Shown piece after piece: positions 24,777-34,208 of a DNA stretch of 64,000 nt. A program made the translations under genes and the position numbers. Within the stretch, counting starts at the first letter, position 1; the number at the start of each line of letters is the position of its first letter. Source of the stretch: Microbacterium hydrocarbonoxydans (GTDB taxonomy: Bacteria; Actinomycetota; Actinomycetes; Actinomycetales; Microbacteriaceae); the NCBI RefSeq assembly GCF_023715885.1, contig NZ_JAMBOY010000004.1, positions 62,001-126,000 on the forward strand, read 5' to 3'. The notes beneath the pieces were generated by a model, which saw nothing but the letters and a program-made list of their open reading frames with translations, ran no database searches and had not been told where the DNA came from.

Positions 24777-26153
24777 TCAGCGCCCGTCGAGGATGCGCCG
24801 GATGCGCTCCAGGCGCGCGGAGATGTCGCGCTCCGCGCCGAGGTTCTTCGGCTCGTAATATCGACGGCCGCGCAGCTCGTCGGGCAGGTACTGCTGCGGG
24901 AGGATGCCGAACTCGCTGTCGTGCGGGTAGACGTAGCCCCGCCCGTGCCCGAGGCGCTTCGCGCCCGGATAGTGTGCGTCCCGCAGGTGCAGCGGCACTC
25001 GTCCGAAGCCGCCGGCACGGATATCGGCGATCGCGGCGTCGATGCCCGTGTAGGCGGCATTCGACTTCGCGGTCGTCGCGAGGTACACCGTCGCCTCGGC
25101 CAGCGGAATGCGTCCCTCCGGCATCCCGATGAACGCGACGGCGTCCGCTGCCGCGACGGCGATGGAGAGCGCCTGCGGATCGGCGAGACCGACGTCTTCC
25201 GACGCGGAGATCACGAGCCGCCGGGCGATGAAACGCGGGTCCTCCCCCGCCTCGATCATCCGAGCGAGGTAGTGCAGCGCGGCATCCGGATCGGAGCCGC
25301 GGATCGACTTGATGAACGCGCTGATGACGTCGTAGTGCTCGTCACCCTGGCGGTCGTACCGGAGCAGAGCCTTATCGACCGCCTGGGCGACGTCGTCGGC
25401 CGTGACGGCCGGAGGCTCGGCATCCTTCCCTTGGGCCTCTCCGTCGCCGTCCTCGCGGTCGATGGTGCCGCCGGCGTGTGAGAGCGCGACCGCTGCGGCG
25501 GCCTCGAGGCCTGTCAGCGCACGACGTGCGTCTCCCGAGGCGAGACGGATCAGGGCCGAGCGCGCGTCGTCGGCGAGCGTGACGGTGGCGTTGAGGCCTC
25601 GCGCATCCGCCACGGCCCGATCGACGAGTACGCCGATGTCGTCGTCGGTGAGCGGTTGCAGGGTCAACAGCAGCGAGCGGGACAGGAGCGGGGAGATGAC
25701 CGAGAACGACGGATTCTCGGTGGTCGCGGCGATGAGGATGACCCAGCCGTTCTCGACACCGGGGAGAAGCGCGTCCTGCTGCGCTTTCGTGAATCGATGG
25801 ATCTCATCGAGGAAGAGGATGGTGGTCTGGCCGTACAGGTCGCGCTGGGTGATCGCCTCCTGCATCACCTCGCGCACGTCCTTCACGCCGGCCGTGATCG
25901 CCGAGAGTTCGACGAAACGGCGCCCCGACGATCGGGCGATGGCCTGCGCGAGGGTGGTCTTCCCAGTGCCGGGTGGGCCCCACAGGATGATCGAGACGGC
26001 CCCGGGGGACGACGCGGCCGGGTCTGCCAACGCCACGATCGGCGACCCGGAACGGAGAAGGTGCTTCTGACCGGCGACCTCGTCGAGCGACACCGGGCGC
26101 ATGCGCACGGCGAGGGGCGTCTGCCCGGAGAGCAGAGCGGCGGCGGAGGTCAC
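24777..26153 (-). CDS. rarA: Replication-associated recombination protein A (RarA/MgsA) AAA+ ATPase
   Basis: RarA is a clamp-loader-like ATPase acting at stalled forks. The 458-residue protein starts with LAVRMRPVSLDEVAGQKHLL, has Walker A GPPGTGKTTLA near residue 60, Walker B LFLDEIHRF, sensor 1 ATTENPSF, and the C-terminal MgsA tetramerisation domain (VPLHLRDAHYPGAKRLGHGRGY spread over residues about 390-420). The GTG start at 26153 has no ribosome site but TAGCCT six bases upstream, suggesting a leaderless message. Confidence 0.94.
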   Translation of the reverse strand: MTSAAALLSGQTPLAVRMRPVSLDEVAGQKHLLRSGSPIVALADPAASSPGAVSIILWGPPGTGKTTLAQAIARSSGRRFVELSAITAGVKDVREVMQEAITQRDLYGQTTILFLDEIHRFTKAQQDALLPGVENGWVILIAATTENPSFSVISPLLSRSLLLTLQPLTDDDIGVLVDRAVADARGLNATVTLADDARSALIRLASGDARRALTGLEAAAAVALSHAGGTIDREDGDGEAQGKDAEPPAVTADDVAQAVDKALLRYDRQGDEHYDVISAFIKSIRGSDPDAALHYLARMIEAGEDPRFIARRLVISASEDVGLADPQALSIAVAAADAVAFIGMPEGRIPLAEATVYLATTAKSNAAYTGIDAAIADIRAGGFGRVPLHLRDAHYPGAKRLGHGRGYVYPHDSEFGILPQQYLPDELRGRRYYEPKNLGAERDISARLERIRRILDGR

Positions 26154-26159
26154 CGTCCC

Positions 26160-26165
26160 AGGCTA
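26160..26165 (-). promoter_or_regulatory. Putative leaderless promoter -10 of rarA
   Basis: TAGCCT on the minus strand, six bases, then the GTG start of rarA. The same arrangement and hexamer occur before ruvC. Confidence 0.5.
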
Positions 26166-26215
26166 CCCGCGCCCGCCGACACGGTGGCCGACTCGGCGCG
26201 ACCGCACGGCGACGG

Positions 26216-26221
26216 TAGGCT
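26216..26221 (+). promoter_or_regulatory. Putative -10 for the 105-residue membrane protein
   Basis: TAGGCT lies 41 bases before the ATG at 26263 in the divergent gap with rarA. The same hexamer recurs upstream of the next gene. No -35 recognised. Confidence 0.35.
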
Positions 26222-26262
26222 CTCAGGCGACGCGCCGTCGCGCGTCGGAGAGGGAGTGAGGC

Positions 26263-26580
26263 ATGGCCGCACGCGGGTCCAGGAACGCTCAGCGCGCACG
26301 CACCGAGGCGGAGCGCGTGCGTCTGCACAACGCGCGACGAGACTGGCATGTCCGTCAGATCGCGCGTCGGACGCGCGACAACGTGATCGCCGTCGTCGCC
26401 GGCGTGATCATCGTCGCCGGGGCGGTCGTCAGCCAGGTCGTGCACGCGCAGGTGACCGCTCCCGAGCCGACGCCGACCCCCAGCCCCGGCGTCGAGCAGA
26501 GCGAGGCCCCCGGCGAGCAGATCCTGCCGAGCGAGACCCCGGCGCCCGAGCCGGTCCCCACGCAGACCCCGGCCGAGTGA
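26263..26580 (+). CDS. Small membrane protein with proline/threonine-rich exported tail
   Basis: This 105-residue hypothetical protein has a basic N-terminal 40 residues (RNAQRARTEAERVRL...), one membrane segment (about 42-64, VIAVVAGVIIVAGAVVSQVV), then a Pro/Thr/Glu-rich low-complexity tail (EPTPTPSPG, PEPVPTQTPAE). Topology is probably N-in with the tail outside. GGGAG precedes the ATG. It is followed 91 bases later by the DUF349 gene, a layout suggesting a shared locus but with its own promoter between. Function unknown. Confidence 0.7.
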   Translation: MAARGSRNAQRARTEAERVRLHNARRDWHVRQIARRTRDNVIAVVAGVIIVAGAVVSQVVHAQVTAPEPTPTPSPGVEQSEAPGEQILPSETPAPEPVPTQTPAE

Positions 26581-26615
26581 GTCCGGTCGGCCACACGCGC
26601 GGACGTCGCGCGTAC

Positions 26616-26621
26616 TAGGCT
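26616..26621 (+). promoter_or_regulatory. Putative -10 of the DUF349 gene
   Basis: TAGGCT lies 50 bases before the GTG start. A six-base inverted repeat, CGCGGT/ACCGCG (26644-26658, three-base loop), falls between it and the AGGAG ribosome site and could form a small leader hairpin. Confidence 0.4.
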
Positions 26622-26671
26622 GAGGCTCGTCCTTTCCGCCTCCCGCGGTACGACCGCGCAAGGAGAATCAC

Positions 26672-28027
26672 GTGTCTGCCAACGAGCCCGCGAAGCCGAC
26701 TCCCCCCGTTCCCGCTCCCCCGGCGAAGCCCATGCCGCGGAAGCTGCCTACCCCGGCCGCCGCCGCTCCGGTCACCGCAGCGATCCCGACGCCGTCGACC
26801 GACGCCGCCGAGTGGGGTCGAGTCTCCGAAGACGGCACGGTGGAGGTCCGCGAAGGCGAGACGTGGCGCGTCGTCGGACAGTACCCCGACGGCACACCGG
26901 ACGAGGCTCTGGCCTACTTCGTGCGCAAGTACGACGACATCGCGTTCAAGGTAGTCGCGCTCGAGCAGCGCCATCAGGCCGGTGGCGCCTCGGCCGCCGA
27001 CCTCGTCAAGCAGGCGAACCACCTCATCGATGAGGCGACGGATGCCGCCGCCGTCGGCGACCTCGCGGGTTTGCGCGACCGGCTCACCGCGCTGACGTCC
27101 TCCCTGTCGGAGGCGACGGCACAGGAGGCCCAGCAGGCGAAGGAGCTCGTCGAGAAGGCCGTCGCCGAGCGCACCGCCCTCGTGGAGCGCGCGGAGGCCA
27201 TCGCCGCCCGCGACCTCTCCAAGGTGCAGTGGAAGCAGGTCACCGCCGAGCTCAACGAGTTGTTCGAGTCGTGGCAGGCCCAGCAGCAATCCGGTCCCCG
27301 CCTGTCCAAGGGCATCTCCCAGCAGCTCTGGAAGCGATTCCGCGACGCCCGCTCGACCGTCGACAAGGCGCGCCGCGCGTTCTACTCGGAACTCGACGAC
27401 GCGCACAAGACAGCCCGCGATGCGAAGACCCGTCTCGTCGAGCGCGCCGAAGCTCTGGCGCCGCGCGGCGTCGACGGCATCCCGGCGTACCGCACCCTGC
27501 TGGACGAGTGGAAGAACGCGGGGCGTGCCGGACGCAAGGCAGATGACGCGCTCTGGGCGCGCTTCAAGGCTGCCGGCGACGCGCTGTACGCCGCGCGGGC
27601 CGAGCAGGCTGCGGCTGAGGAAGCCGACTCCGCGCCGAAGATCGAAGCCCGTCAGGCACTCCTCGAAGAGGCCAAGGCCGTCGCGGACGAGCGCGACATC
27701 AAGCGTGCCCGCGCGCTCCTCACCCGTATCCAGCGTCAGTGGGACGAGGTCGGCCGCATCTTCCCCCGCGACAAGGAGCGCGCCCTCGACGATCGCCTCC
27801 GTGTGATCGAGCAGGCGCTCAAGGCGCGCGAGGACGTCGACTGGAAGAAGAACAACCCCGAGACGAAGGCGCGCGCGAACGACATGAGCTCGCAGCTGCT
27901 CGAGGCGATCGAGAAGCTCGAGTCCGAGCTCGCCGCCGCCGAGAAGTCCGGGGACAAGAAGGCCGCCACGGCAGCATCCGAGGCCCTCGAGGCGCGTCGC
28001 GCCTGGCTCAGCGCCCTCGGCGGCTGA
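26672..28027 (+). CDS. DUF349 coiled-coil protein
   Basis: The 451-residue protein has a Pro/Ala-rich N-terminus (about 1-45), a short conserved segment (EWGRVSEDGTVEVREGETWRVVG split over residues 47-70), then long charged helices with several DUF349 units (for example RLVERAEALAPR...YRTLLDEWKNAGRAGRKADDALWARFKAA read discontinuously, residues 250-300). Function is not established in bacteria. GTG start preceded by AGGAG at six bases. No signal peptide; cytosolic. Confidence 0.85.
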   Translation: MSANEPAKPTPPVPAPPAKPMPRKLPTPAAAAPVTAAIPTPSTDAAEWGRVSEDGTVEVREGETWRVVGQYPDGTPDEALAYFVRKYDDIAFKVVALEQRHQAGGASAADLVKQANHLIDEATDAAAVGDLAGLRDRLTALTSSLSEATAQEAQQAKELVEKAVAERTALVERAEAIAARDLSKVQWKQVTAELNELFESWQAQQQSGPRLSKGISQQLWKRFRDARSTVDKARRAFYSELDDAHKTARDAKTRLVERAEALAPRGVDGIPAYRTLLDEWKNAGRAGRKADDALWARFKAAGDALYAARAEQAAAEEADSAPKIEARQALLEEAKAVADERDIKRARALLTRIQRQWDEVGRIFPRDKERALDDRLRVIEQALKAREDVDWKKNNPETKARANDMSSQLLEAIEKLESELAAAEKSGDKKAATAASEALEARRAWLSALGG

Positions 28028-28088
28028 CCTCTCCACAGATCCGACGTCACGCACGGAAGAGCGGGAAACGCTGCGCCACACTGGCGTG

Positions 28089-28640
28089 ATGCATCCCGCT
28101 CTTCTGTATCTGCCGGGTGGCCGTCTCAGTCTCTCCGAGCTGTCGGCCGCCCGACTCGACGGCCATGTCGTCGAGCTCGGCGAGGGCTACGTACCGGCAG
28201 ACCTCGTCGATTCGCCCCAGGCCCGGGCTGCGGCGATCGCCGGGATCGTTCCCGCCAACACCGCTGCCTGCGGCCCGTCTGCTGCCGGGGTGCACGGAGC
28301 GGGCGACCGTCCGCCTGCTCGTCACCACGTGCGACGCGCCGTGCCGCATCGCCTGAGACTCGACCTGCCGCCGCGCGTCGTGCTGCACGACACAGCGCTC
28401 CCGCAGGGCGACGTCGTGCGGCTCGGCGGCATCCTCGTCATGAGTCCGGTACGCACGATGGTCGATCTGGCGCTGGGTCTGCACAGGGACCCGACCCGAC
28501 GTCACTGGATCGACCTCCTCGCCGACACGGACCCCGGGCTGCTCGACCGGGCCGCGACGACGATAGACGCGATGCAGCGCATGCCCGGGGCGAGAGTCGC
28601 CAGGGCCGCGCTGCAGCGTGCGATCGTCAGGACGAGGTGA
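28089..28640 (+). CDS. AbiEi-like type IV antitoxin family protein (orphan)
   Basis: This 183-residue protein resembles the AbiEi/COG5340 antitoxin group common in Microbacteriaceae: a short N-terminal winged-helix-like part, a [15 protein letters not shown] block, and the typical [12 protein letters not shown] segment near residue 120. No AbiEii nucleotidyltransferase toxin is adjacent, so it may be a stand-alone regulator. I use the ATG at 28089; a GTG directly before it is also possible. The 3' end overlaps the convergent relA gene by 14 bases. Confidence 0.55.
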   Translation: MHPALLYLPGGRLSLSELSAARLDGHVVELGEGYVPADLVDSPQARAAAIAGIVPANTAACGPSAAGVHGAGDRPPARHHVRRAVPHRLRLDLPPRVVLHDTALPQGDVVRLGGILVMSPVRTMVDLALGLHRDPTRRHWIDLLADTDPGLLDRAATTIDAMQRMPGARVARAALQRAIVRTR

Positions 28641-30876
28641 CGCGGTATACGTCGTACACCGCGTCGATGCGGCGGACCGCATTGAGGACCCGGTCGAGAT
28701 GAACCGCATCGCCCATCTCGAAAACGAAGCGGCTGAGGGCCAGACGCTCATCGGTCGTGCTGACCGTGGCCGAGAGGATATTGACGTGGTGCTCGCTGAG
28801 CACACGGGTGACATCGGAGAGGAGCCCCGAGCGGTCGAGCGCCTCGACCTGGATCTGCACGCGGAAGACGCTCTTGGTCGTGGGGGCCCAGGAGACGTCG
28901 ACGAAGCGGTCCTCCTCGCTCGACAGCGCCTTGACGTTGACGCAGTCGGCGCGGTGCACCGAGACGCCGCTCCCGCGCGTGACGAAGCCGACGATGTCGT
29001 CGCCGGGCACCGGCGTGCAGCATTTCGCGAGCTTGACGAGGATGTCGGCCGCGCCACGGACCAGCACACCCGAATCACCGGCCCGTGGCTCGCGCGATGG
29101 CATCGTGCCGGGGAGATCGATCGATCCGGTCGCCGGGTCGTCGGTGGCGACGAGCGCGGTGACCTTCTCGAGGACCGACTGCGTGGACACATGCCCCTCG
29201 CCGACGGCGGCGTAGAGCCCCGAGACGTCTTCGTAGTGCAGCTGGTGCGCGACCTCGGCGAACGAGTCCTGGTTCATGAGGCGCTGCAGCGGCAGGTTCT
29301 GTCGCCGCATCGCACGGGCGATGGCCTCTTTGCCCTGCTCGATCGCCTCTTCGCGGCGCTCCTTGGTGAACCAGCCGCGGATCTTGTTCCGGGCTCGCGT
29401 GCTCTTGACGAAACCGAGCCAATCCTGGCTCGGGCCCGCGTCGGGGTTCTTCGAGGTGAACACCTCGACCACGTCGCCGCTCTTGAGCTCCGATTCGAGC
29501 GGCACCAGGCGCCCGTTCACCTTCGACCCCATCGTGCGGTGGCCGATCTCGGTGTGGACGGCGTAGGCGAAGTCGACGGGGGTCGCACCCGCCGGCAGCC
29601 CGATGACGCGGCCCTTGGGGGTGAAGACGTAGACCTCCTTCGCTCCGATCTCGAAGCGCAGCGAGTCGAGGAACTCCCCCGGGTCGGCGGTCTCGGCCTG
29701 CCAGTCGGAGATGTGCGCGAGCCACGCCATGTCGCGGTCGGCCGCGCGGACCTCGGCCTTGCCGCCGTTCATCCGCTCCTTGTACATCCAGTGCGCCGCG
29801 ACGCCGTACTCGGCCTGCTGGTGCATCTCGTGCGTGCGGATCTGGATCTCGACCGTGCGCCCGGAGGGACCGATCACAGTGGTGTGCAGGGACTGGTACA
29901 GGTTGAACTTGGGGGTCGCGATGTAGTCCTTGAACCGCCCGGGCAACGGCGTCCACCGCGCGTGTATGGCACCGAGGACCGCATAGCAGTCACGCACGGA
30001 GGACACGAGCACGCGGATGCCGATGAGGTCGTAGATGTCGTCGAACTCGCGACCGCGCACGACCATCTTCTGATAGACGGAGTAGAGCTGCTTCGGGCGT
30101 CCGACCACCTTGCCGCGGATGCGCAGATCGCGCAGATCCTCGTCGATCTCCTCGACGACCTGGCCGAGGTACTTCTCGCGCTGCGGGGTGCGCTGTGCGA
30201 TGAGGTTGTGGATCTCGTTGTAGATCTTCGGGTGCAGCACCGCGAAGGACAGATCCTCGAGCTCGGACTTGATGGCCTGGATACCGAGGCGATTCGCCAG
30301 CGGCGCGTAGATCTCGAGCGTCTCCTTGGCCTTCTTCGCGGCCTTCTCCGGCGGCACGAAGCCCCAGGTGCGGGCGTTGTGCAGCCGGTCGGCGAGCTTT
30401 ATCAGGAGGACCCTGATGTCCTTCGACATCGCGACGATCATCTTGCGGACCGTCTCGGCCTGCGCGCTCTCGCCGTACTTGACCTTATCGAGCTTCGTGA
30501 CCCCGTCGACGAGCATCGCGACCTCGTCGCCGAACTCGGCGGTGAGGTCGGTCAGCGCGTAGCCCGTGTCCTCCACCGTGTCGTGTAACAGGGCAGCCGC
30601 GATCGCTCGCGGTCCGAGACCCATCTCGCCGAGGATCTGCGCGACGGCGAGCGGATGCGTGATGTACGGCTCGCCGCTCTGCCGCTTCTGGCCCTCGTGC
30701 TTCTCCTTGGCGACCGCGTATGCCCGCTCGATGACCGCGAGGTCGCCCTTGGGGTGATTCGCTCTGACGGTGCGGATCAGGTTGTCGAGGTCGTTGACCC
30801 GGGGCGCGCGGGAGAAGATGCGGGGAACCAGTCGCCTCAGGCTCGATCCCTGCGACGTCGTCTGCGGTTCCGCCAT
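28627..30876 (-). CDS. relA: Bifunctional (p)ppGpp synthetase/hydrolase (Rel/RelA/SpoT family)
   Basis: Makes and degrades the stringent-response alarmone. The 749-residue protein has all long-RSH domains in order: HD hydrolase ([18 protein letters not shown] near residue 95), synthetase (GRFKDYIA and YQSLHTTV near 315-330), TGS ([24 protein letters not shown]), zinc-finger ([11 protein letters not shown]) and C-terminal ACT. Both active sites look intact, as expected for a sole Rel enzyme of an actinobacterium. GGAGGTG lies six bases before the ATG. Confidence 0.97.
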   Translation of the reverse strand: MAEPQTTSQGSSLRRLVPRIFSRAPRVNDLDNLIRTVRANHPKGDLAVIERAYAVAKEKHEGQKRQSGEPYITHPLAVAQILGEMGLGPRAIAAALLHDTVEDTGYALTDLTAEFGDEVAMLVDGVTKLDKVKYGESAQAETVRKMIVAMSKDIRVLLIKLADRLHNARTWGFVPPEKAAKKAKETLEIYAPLANRLGIQAIKSELEDLSFAVLHPKIYNEIHNLIAQRTPQREKYLGQVVEEIDEDLRDLRIRGKVVGRPKQLYSVYQKMVVRGREFDDIYDLIGIRVLVSSVRDCYAVLGAIHARWTPLPGRFKDYIATPKFNLYQSLHTTVIGPSGRTVEIQIRTHEMHQQAEYGVAAHWMYKERMNGGKAEVRAADRDMAWLAHISDWQAETADPGEFLDSLRFEIGAKEVYVFTPKGRVIGLPAGATPVDFAYAVHTEIGHRTMGSKVNGRLVPLESELKSGDVVEVFTSKNPDAGPSQDWLGFVKSTRARNKIRGWFTKERREEAIEQGKEAIARAMRRQNLPLQRLMNQDSFAEVAHQLHYEDVSGLYAAVGEGHVSTQSVLEKVTALVATDDPATGSIDLPGTMPSREPRAGDSGVLVRGAADILVKLAKCCTPVPGDDIVGFVTRGSGVSVHRADCVNVKALSSEEDRFVDVSWAPTTKSVFRVQIQVEALDRSGLLSDVTRVLSEHHVNILSATVSTTDERLALSRFVFEMGDAVHLDRVLNAVRRIDAVYDVYRVTSS

Positions 30877-30899
30877 CCGCTCACCTCCCCAATCAGAAC

Positions 30900-30905
30900 A
30901 GCTTA
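30900..30905 (-). promoter_or_regulatory. Putative relA promoter -10
   Basis: TAAGCT on the minus strand, 23 bases before the relA ATG and just after the hairpin at 30911-30937. The leader would be about 16 bases, just containing the ribosome site. Confidence 0.4.
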
Positions 30906-30910
30906 CGCGT

Positions 30911-30937
30911 GCTCAGCGGGGTGCGGTCCCGCTGAGC
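30911..30937 (-). terminator. Hairpin between secF and relA
   Basis: GCTCAGCGGG and CCCGCTGAGC form a perfect ten-base stem with a seven-base loop, starting eight bases after the secF stop. It lacks a T run. It likely ends the yebC-ruv-sec transcript and separates it from relA. Confidence 0.6.
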
Positions 30938-30944
30938 GAGACGA

Positions 30945-31934
30945 TCAGACCTCGACGGCCGCGCGCTCGCGCGACTCTCGCACCCGGGCGTCACGGGCCT
31001 TGATCTGCGGCTCGTTCTCGCGGAACAGCGAGTAGAGAGGCGCGGCGACGAAGAGTGTCGAGTAGGTTGCGACAAGGATGCCGACGAAGATCGACAGCGA
31101 GATGTCGGTGAGTGTCTCGGCGCCGAGCCAGAACGACCCGATGAAGAGGATCGCTCCGACGGGCAGAGCAGCGACGACCGAGGTGTTGATCGACCGAACG
31201 AGCGTCTGGTTGACGGCGAGGTTGACCGATTCGCCGAAGAGGCGAGCGGACTTCTCCCCGTCTTCCGTGGTGTTCTCGCGGATCTTGTCGAACACGACTG
31301 TGGTGTCGTACAGCGAGTACGCGAGGATCGTCAGGAAGCCGATCACGGCCGCGGGAGAGATCTCGAAACCGGCCAACGCGTACACGCCGACGGTGATCAC
31401 GAGCACGTCCAGCAGACCGAGGATGGCTGCTGCGGACATCTTCCAGGTGCGGAAGTAGATCGCGAGGATCAGGAAGGTCAGCGCGAGGAAGATCGCGAGG
31501 CCCCACAGCGACTGCTTGGTGACGTTCTCGCCCCAGGCCGGTCCGATGAAGGACGAGGTGACGGCATCGCCGTCGACCTTGTACGCCTCGGCCAGAGCCG
31601 CGGAGACCTGCTGGGTCTCTTCCGAGCTCATCTGATCGGTCTGGACGCGCATGTCCGAGCCGTTGACGACGACGACCTTGGTGGCAGCCTCGGGAACGAC
31701 CGACTGCACGGCATCCGTCGCGGTCTGCTGGTCGGTCGTGTCGGGAGCCTGCACCGTGAACTGCGATCCGCCGGTGAACTCGATCGAGAACTGGATCGGG
31801 CGGATCAGCGGCACGAGGGCCGAGCCCACGACGAGCGCGATCGCGATGATGAACCAGAGGCGCCGCTTGCCGACGAAGGGGAAAGACGTCTTACCCGTGT
31901 AGAGGTTGTTTCCGAACTCGTTCATGGAAGCCAT
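30945..31934 (-). CDS. secF: Protein translocase subunit SecF
   Basis: SecF works with SecD to use the proton-motive force for preprotein export. The 329-residue protein has the first membrane span after RRLWFIIAIALVVG, the periplasmic FTGGSQFTVQ motif, and five more C-terminal spans with ISPAAVIGFLTILAYSLYDTTVVFDKIRE (listed in parts: conserved LAYSLYDTTVVFDKIR near 210). The ATG at 31934 shares a base with the secD stop (TGATG); a GTG one codon earlier is possible. Confidence 0.95.
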   Translation of the reverse strand: MASMNEFGNNLYTGKTSFPFVGKRRLWFIIAIALVVGSALVPLIRPIQFSIEFTGGSQFTVQAPDTTDQQTATDAVQSVVPEAATKVVVVNGSDMRVQTDQMSSEETQQVSAALAEAYKVDGDAVTSSFIGPAWGENVTKQSLWGLAIFLALTFLILAIYFRTWKMSAAAILGLLDVLVITVGVYALAGFEISPAAVIGFLTILAYSLYDTTVVFDKIRENTTEDGEKSARLFGESVNLAVNQTLVRSINTSVVAALPVGAILFIGSFWLGAETLTDISLSIFVGILVATYSTLFVAAPLYSLFRENEPQIKARDARVRESRERAAVEV

Positions 31935-33664
31935 CACGCGTCCCCCTCACTTCCGGTGCTGGTGCGTTTCTCACCGGCGAGTGCTTCGGCGCGCTTGCGC
32001 TCTGCGATGGTCTGACGGCGGTCGGCCTCTCCGCGCGACCGGGCGTTCCTGGCATTGCGTCCGGTCGACGTCGCCGCGACCTCGCGGAACTGCGAACGGC
32101 TGCGGTACACGGCGCCGAGGGATTCGGGGTCGAGTCCGGACAGCTTGTGGCCACCGCCGAAGAACGTCGTTCGTGCGAGGATCTGCATCACCGGGTGCGT
32201 GAAGATCACGAAGATCAACACGTCGATGATGGTCGTGAGACCGAGCGTGAAGGCGAATCCCTTCACCGTGGCGTCGGCGAGGATGTAGAGCACGACGGCC
32301 GCGAGGACGTTGATCGACTTCGAGATGTAGATCGTGCGCTTGGCTCGACCCCATCCGTCTTCGACCGCAGCCGTGATCGACTTGCCGTCTCGCAGCTCGT
32401 CTCGAATGCGCTCGAAGTAGACGATGAACGAGTCGGCCGTGAATCCGATCGACACGATCAGACCGGCGACGCCGGCGAGCGAGAGCCGGAATCCGAGGCG
32501 CCAGGCCAGGATGCAGATGACGATGTACGTCAGGACGGCCATCACCGCGATCGACGCGATGATCACGGTGCCCAGCGCCCGGTACGAGAAGAGCGAGTAC
32601 AGGGCGACGAGAGCGAGACCGATGAGTCCGGCGATCAGACCGATCTGCAGCTGCTGCGTGCCGAGCGTCGCCGACACCGTGTCGGAGCTCTGCACCTCGA
32701 AGCTGAGCGGCAGCGCGCCGAACTTGAGCTGATCGGCGAGTGTGGTCGCGGTCTCCTGCGTGAAGCTTCCCGAGATGCTCGGACGGCCGTCGAGGATCTG
32801 ACCGTTCATGACGGGGGCGCTGATCACGGAGCCGTCGAGCACGAACGCGAACTGGTCGCGCGGCGAGAGGTTGGCGATGCGGTTCTGGTTGAGACGCGTG
32901 CTCACCTTGCCGAACGCCTCGGTGCCGTCGGCGTTCATCGTGAGCTGCACGATCCAAGCACCGGAGCGCGGGTCGCGGCCTGCCGTTGCATCGGTGATCG
33001 CCTGACCGGTGAGCTCGGTCGGGCCGAGGATGTACTTCGCCTGGCCGGTCGGGTCGCACGCGATGAGCGGCTGATCGGCCGGCTCGCGGGACGGGTCGTT
33101 CTCCGGGTTCGAGCAGTCGTACGCCTGGAACTCCGCGGCCAGCTTCTCGCTCACCCAGGACAGGTCGCTCGGGTCGGTCGGCTCGGCCGTCGGCGTGTCG
33201 CTGAGCGAGTCGTCCGGCGTCGGATACGGCGTCTCGGCGCCGTCCTCACCGATGAAGGTGTTCGTCCCCGCCGTGGTCGCGAGCACAGGCCGGAACTGCA
33301 GCTGCGCGCTCGACTGGATGCGCTCGCGGGTCTGATCGTCGGCAGCGCCCGGGATCTGCACCACGATGTTGCGGCCGCCCTCGGTCGTGATGTCGGCTTC
33401 GGCGACGCCGGAGGCGTCGACGCGCTGGCGAATGATCGCTGCGGCCTGGTCGAGCTGCTCCGACGACGGGTCAGCTCCGTCCTCGGTCTCGGCGCTGAGG
33501 ATGATCTGAGTGCCGCCCTGGAGGTCGAGCGCCAGCTCAGGGGTCCAAGAGCTCTTCTGGAACCCGTAGACGCCGATCGCGTTGATGCCGAACAGGACGC
33601 CCGTCACCAGGAGAAGTCCGAGGAGGACGCGCCAGGCGTGACGGACCGGGGAGGAAGTGGCCAC
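31934..33664 (-). CDS. secD: Protein translocase subunit SecD
   Basis: The 576-residue protein has an N-terminal span, the conserved LALDLQGGTQIIL motif near residue 45, a large extracytoplasmic domain with an acidic low-complexity insert (DDSLSDTPTAEPTDPSD), and a C-terminal six-span block containing AGLIVSIGFTADSFIVYFERIRDE in its conserved form (DSFIVYFERIRDEL). A basic C-terminal tail of about 60 residues is typical of actinobacteria. GTG start; the ribosome site is weak. Confidence 0.95.
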   Translation of the reverse strand: MATSSPVRHAWRVLLGLLLVTGVLFGINAIGVYGFQKSSWTPELALDLQGGTQIILSAETEDGADPSSEQLDQAAAIIRQRVDASGVAEADITTEGGRNIVVQIPGAADDQTRERIQSSAQLQFRPVLATTAGTNTFIGEDGAETPYPTPDDSLSDTPTAEPTDPSDLSWVSEKLAAEFQAYDCSNPENDPSREPADQPLIACDPTGQAKYILGPTELTGQAITDATAGRDPRSGAWIVQLTMNADGTEAFGKVSTRLNQNRIANLSPRDQFAFVLDGSVISAPVMNGQILDGRPSISGSFTQETATTLADQLKFGALPLSFEVQSSDTVSATLGTQQLQIGLIAGLIGLALVALYSLFSYRALGTVIIASIAVMAVLTYIVICILAWRLGFRLSLAGVAGLIVSIGFTADSFIVYFERIRDELRDGKSITAAVEDGWGRAKRTIYISKSINVLAAVVLYILADATVKGFAFTLGLTTIIDVLIFVIFTHPVMQILARTTFFGGGHKLSGLDPESLGAVYRSRSQFREVAATSTGRNARNARSRGEADRRQTIAERKRAEALAGEKRTSTGSEGDA

Positions 33665-33718
33665 GTGTGATCAGCTTTCTGAGATGCCGGAGTGCCGAGT
33701 GCTGCGGTCGAGCGAGTG

Positions 33719-34135
33719 CTACTTGTCGTCGGCGTCCCGCTCGAGACGACGACGCGTCTCCTCGGGGGTCTCGACGGCCGGGGTCTCGTCGACGACAGGG
33801 GTCTCCTCGACGACGACCGGAGCCTCGCCGTCGACGACCTCGACGCCGTCGGTCAGGTCCTTCGGCTCGACGATGCGAAGGATCGCCTGGCTGTGCACCT
33901 CGATGACCGTGCCGGGGGCGATCTCCACGAGGGCCGGCGAGTCGAGATCGTCGTGGTCGTAGGCCACGATCGTGCCGTAGATGCCGCCCTGCAGGAGCAC
34001 CTTCACGCCGGGCACCGTCTTGGCTGCCTTCTCCTCCTGCTCGGCCTTCATCTGCTTCTGACGGCGCCGGCCGTTCACGAACATGAAGACGACGAGGACG
34101 GCGAGGAGGCCGAAGAGGAGGATTTCCATGGGCAT
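33719..34135 (-). CDS. yajC: Preprotein translocase subunit YajC
   Basis: Small accessory of the SecDF complex. The 138-residue protein has one membrane span (MEILLFGLLAVLVVFMFV), the RRRQKQMKAEQEEKA stretch, a KVLLQGGIYGTIV beta-domain, and an acidic Val/Glu/Pro-rich C-terminal tail. I chose ATG 34135 with AAAGG ten bases upstream; the open frame from 34162 lacks support. Confidence 0.92.
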   Translation of the reverse strand: MPMEILLFGLLAVLVVFMFVNGRRRQKQMKAEQEEKAAKTVPGVKVLLQGGIYGTIVAYDHDDLDSPALVEIAPGTVIEVHSQAILRIVEPKDLTDGVEVVDGEAPVVVEETPVVDETPAVETPEETRRRLERDADDK

Positions 34136-34208
34136 GAGGGCAAGCGCCTTTCTCAGGTGCACGCACCAGCCATGGGCGCACAGGTCTATCGGGGGAAGTC
34201 TTCAGCGA

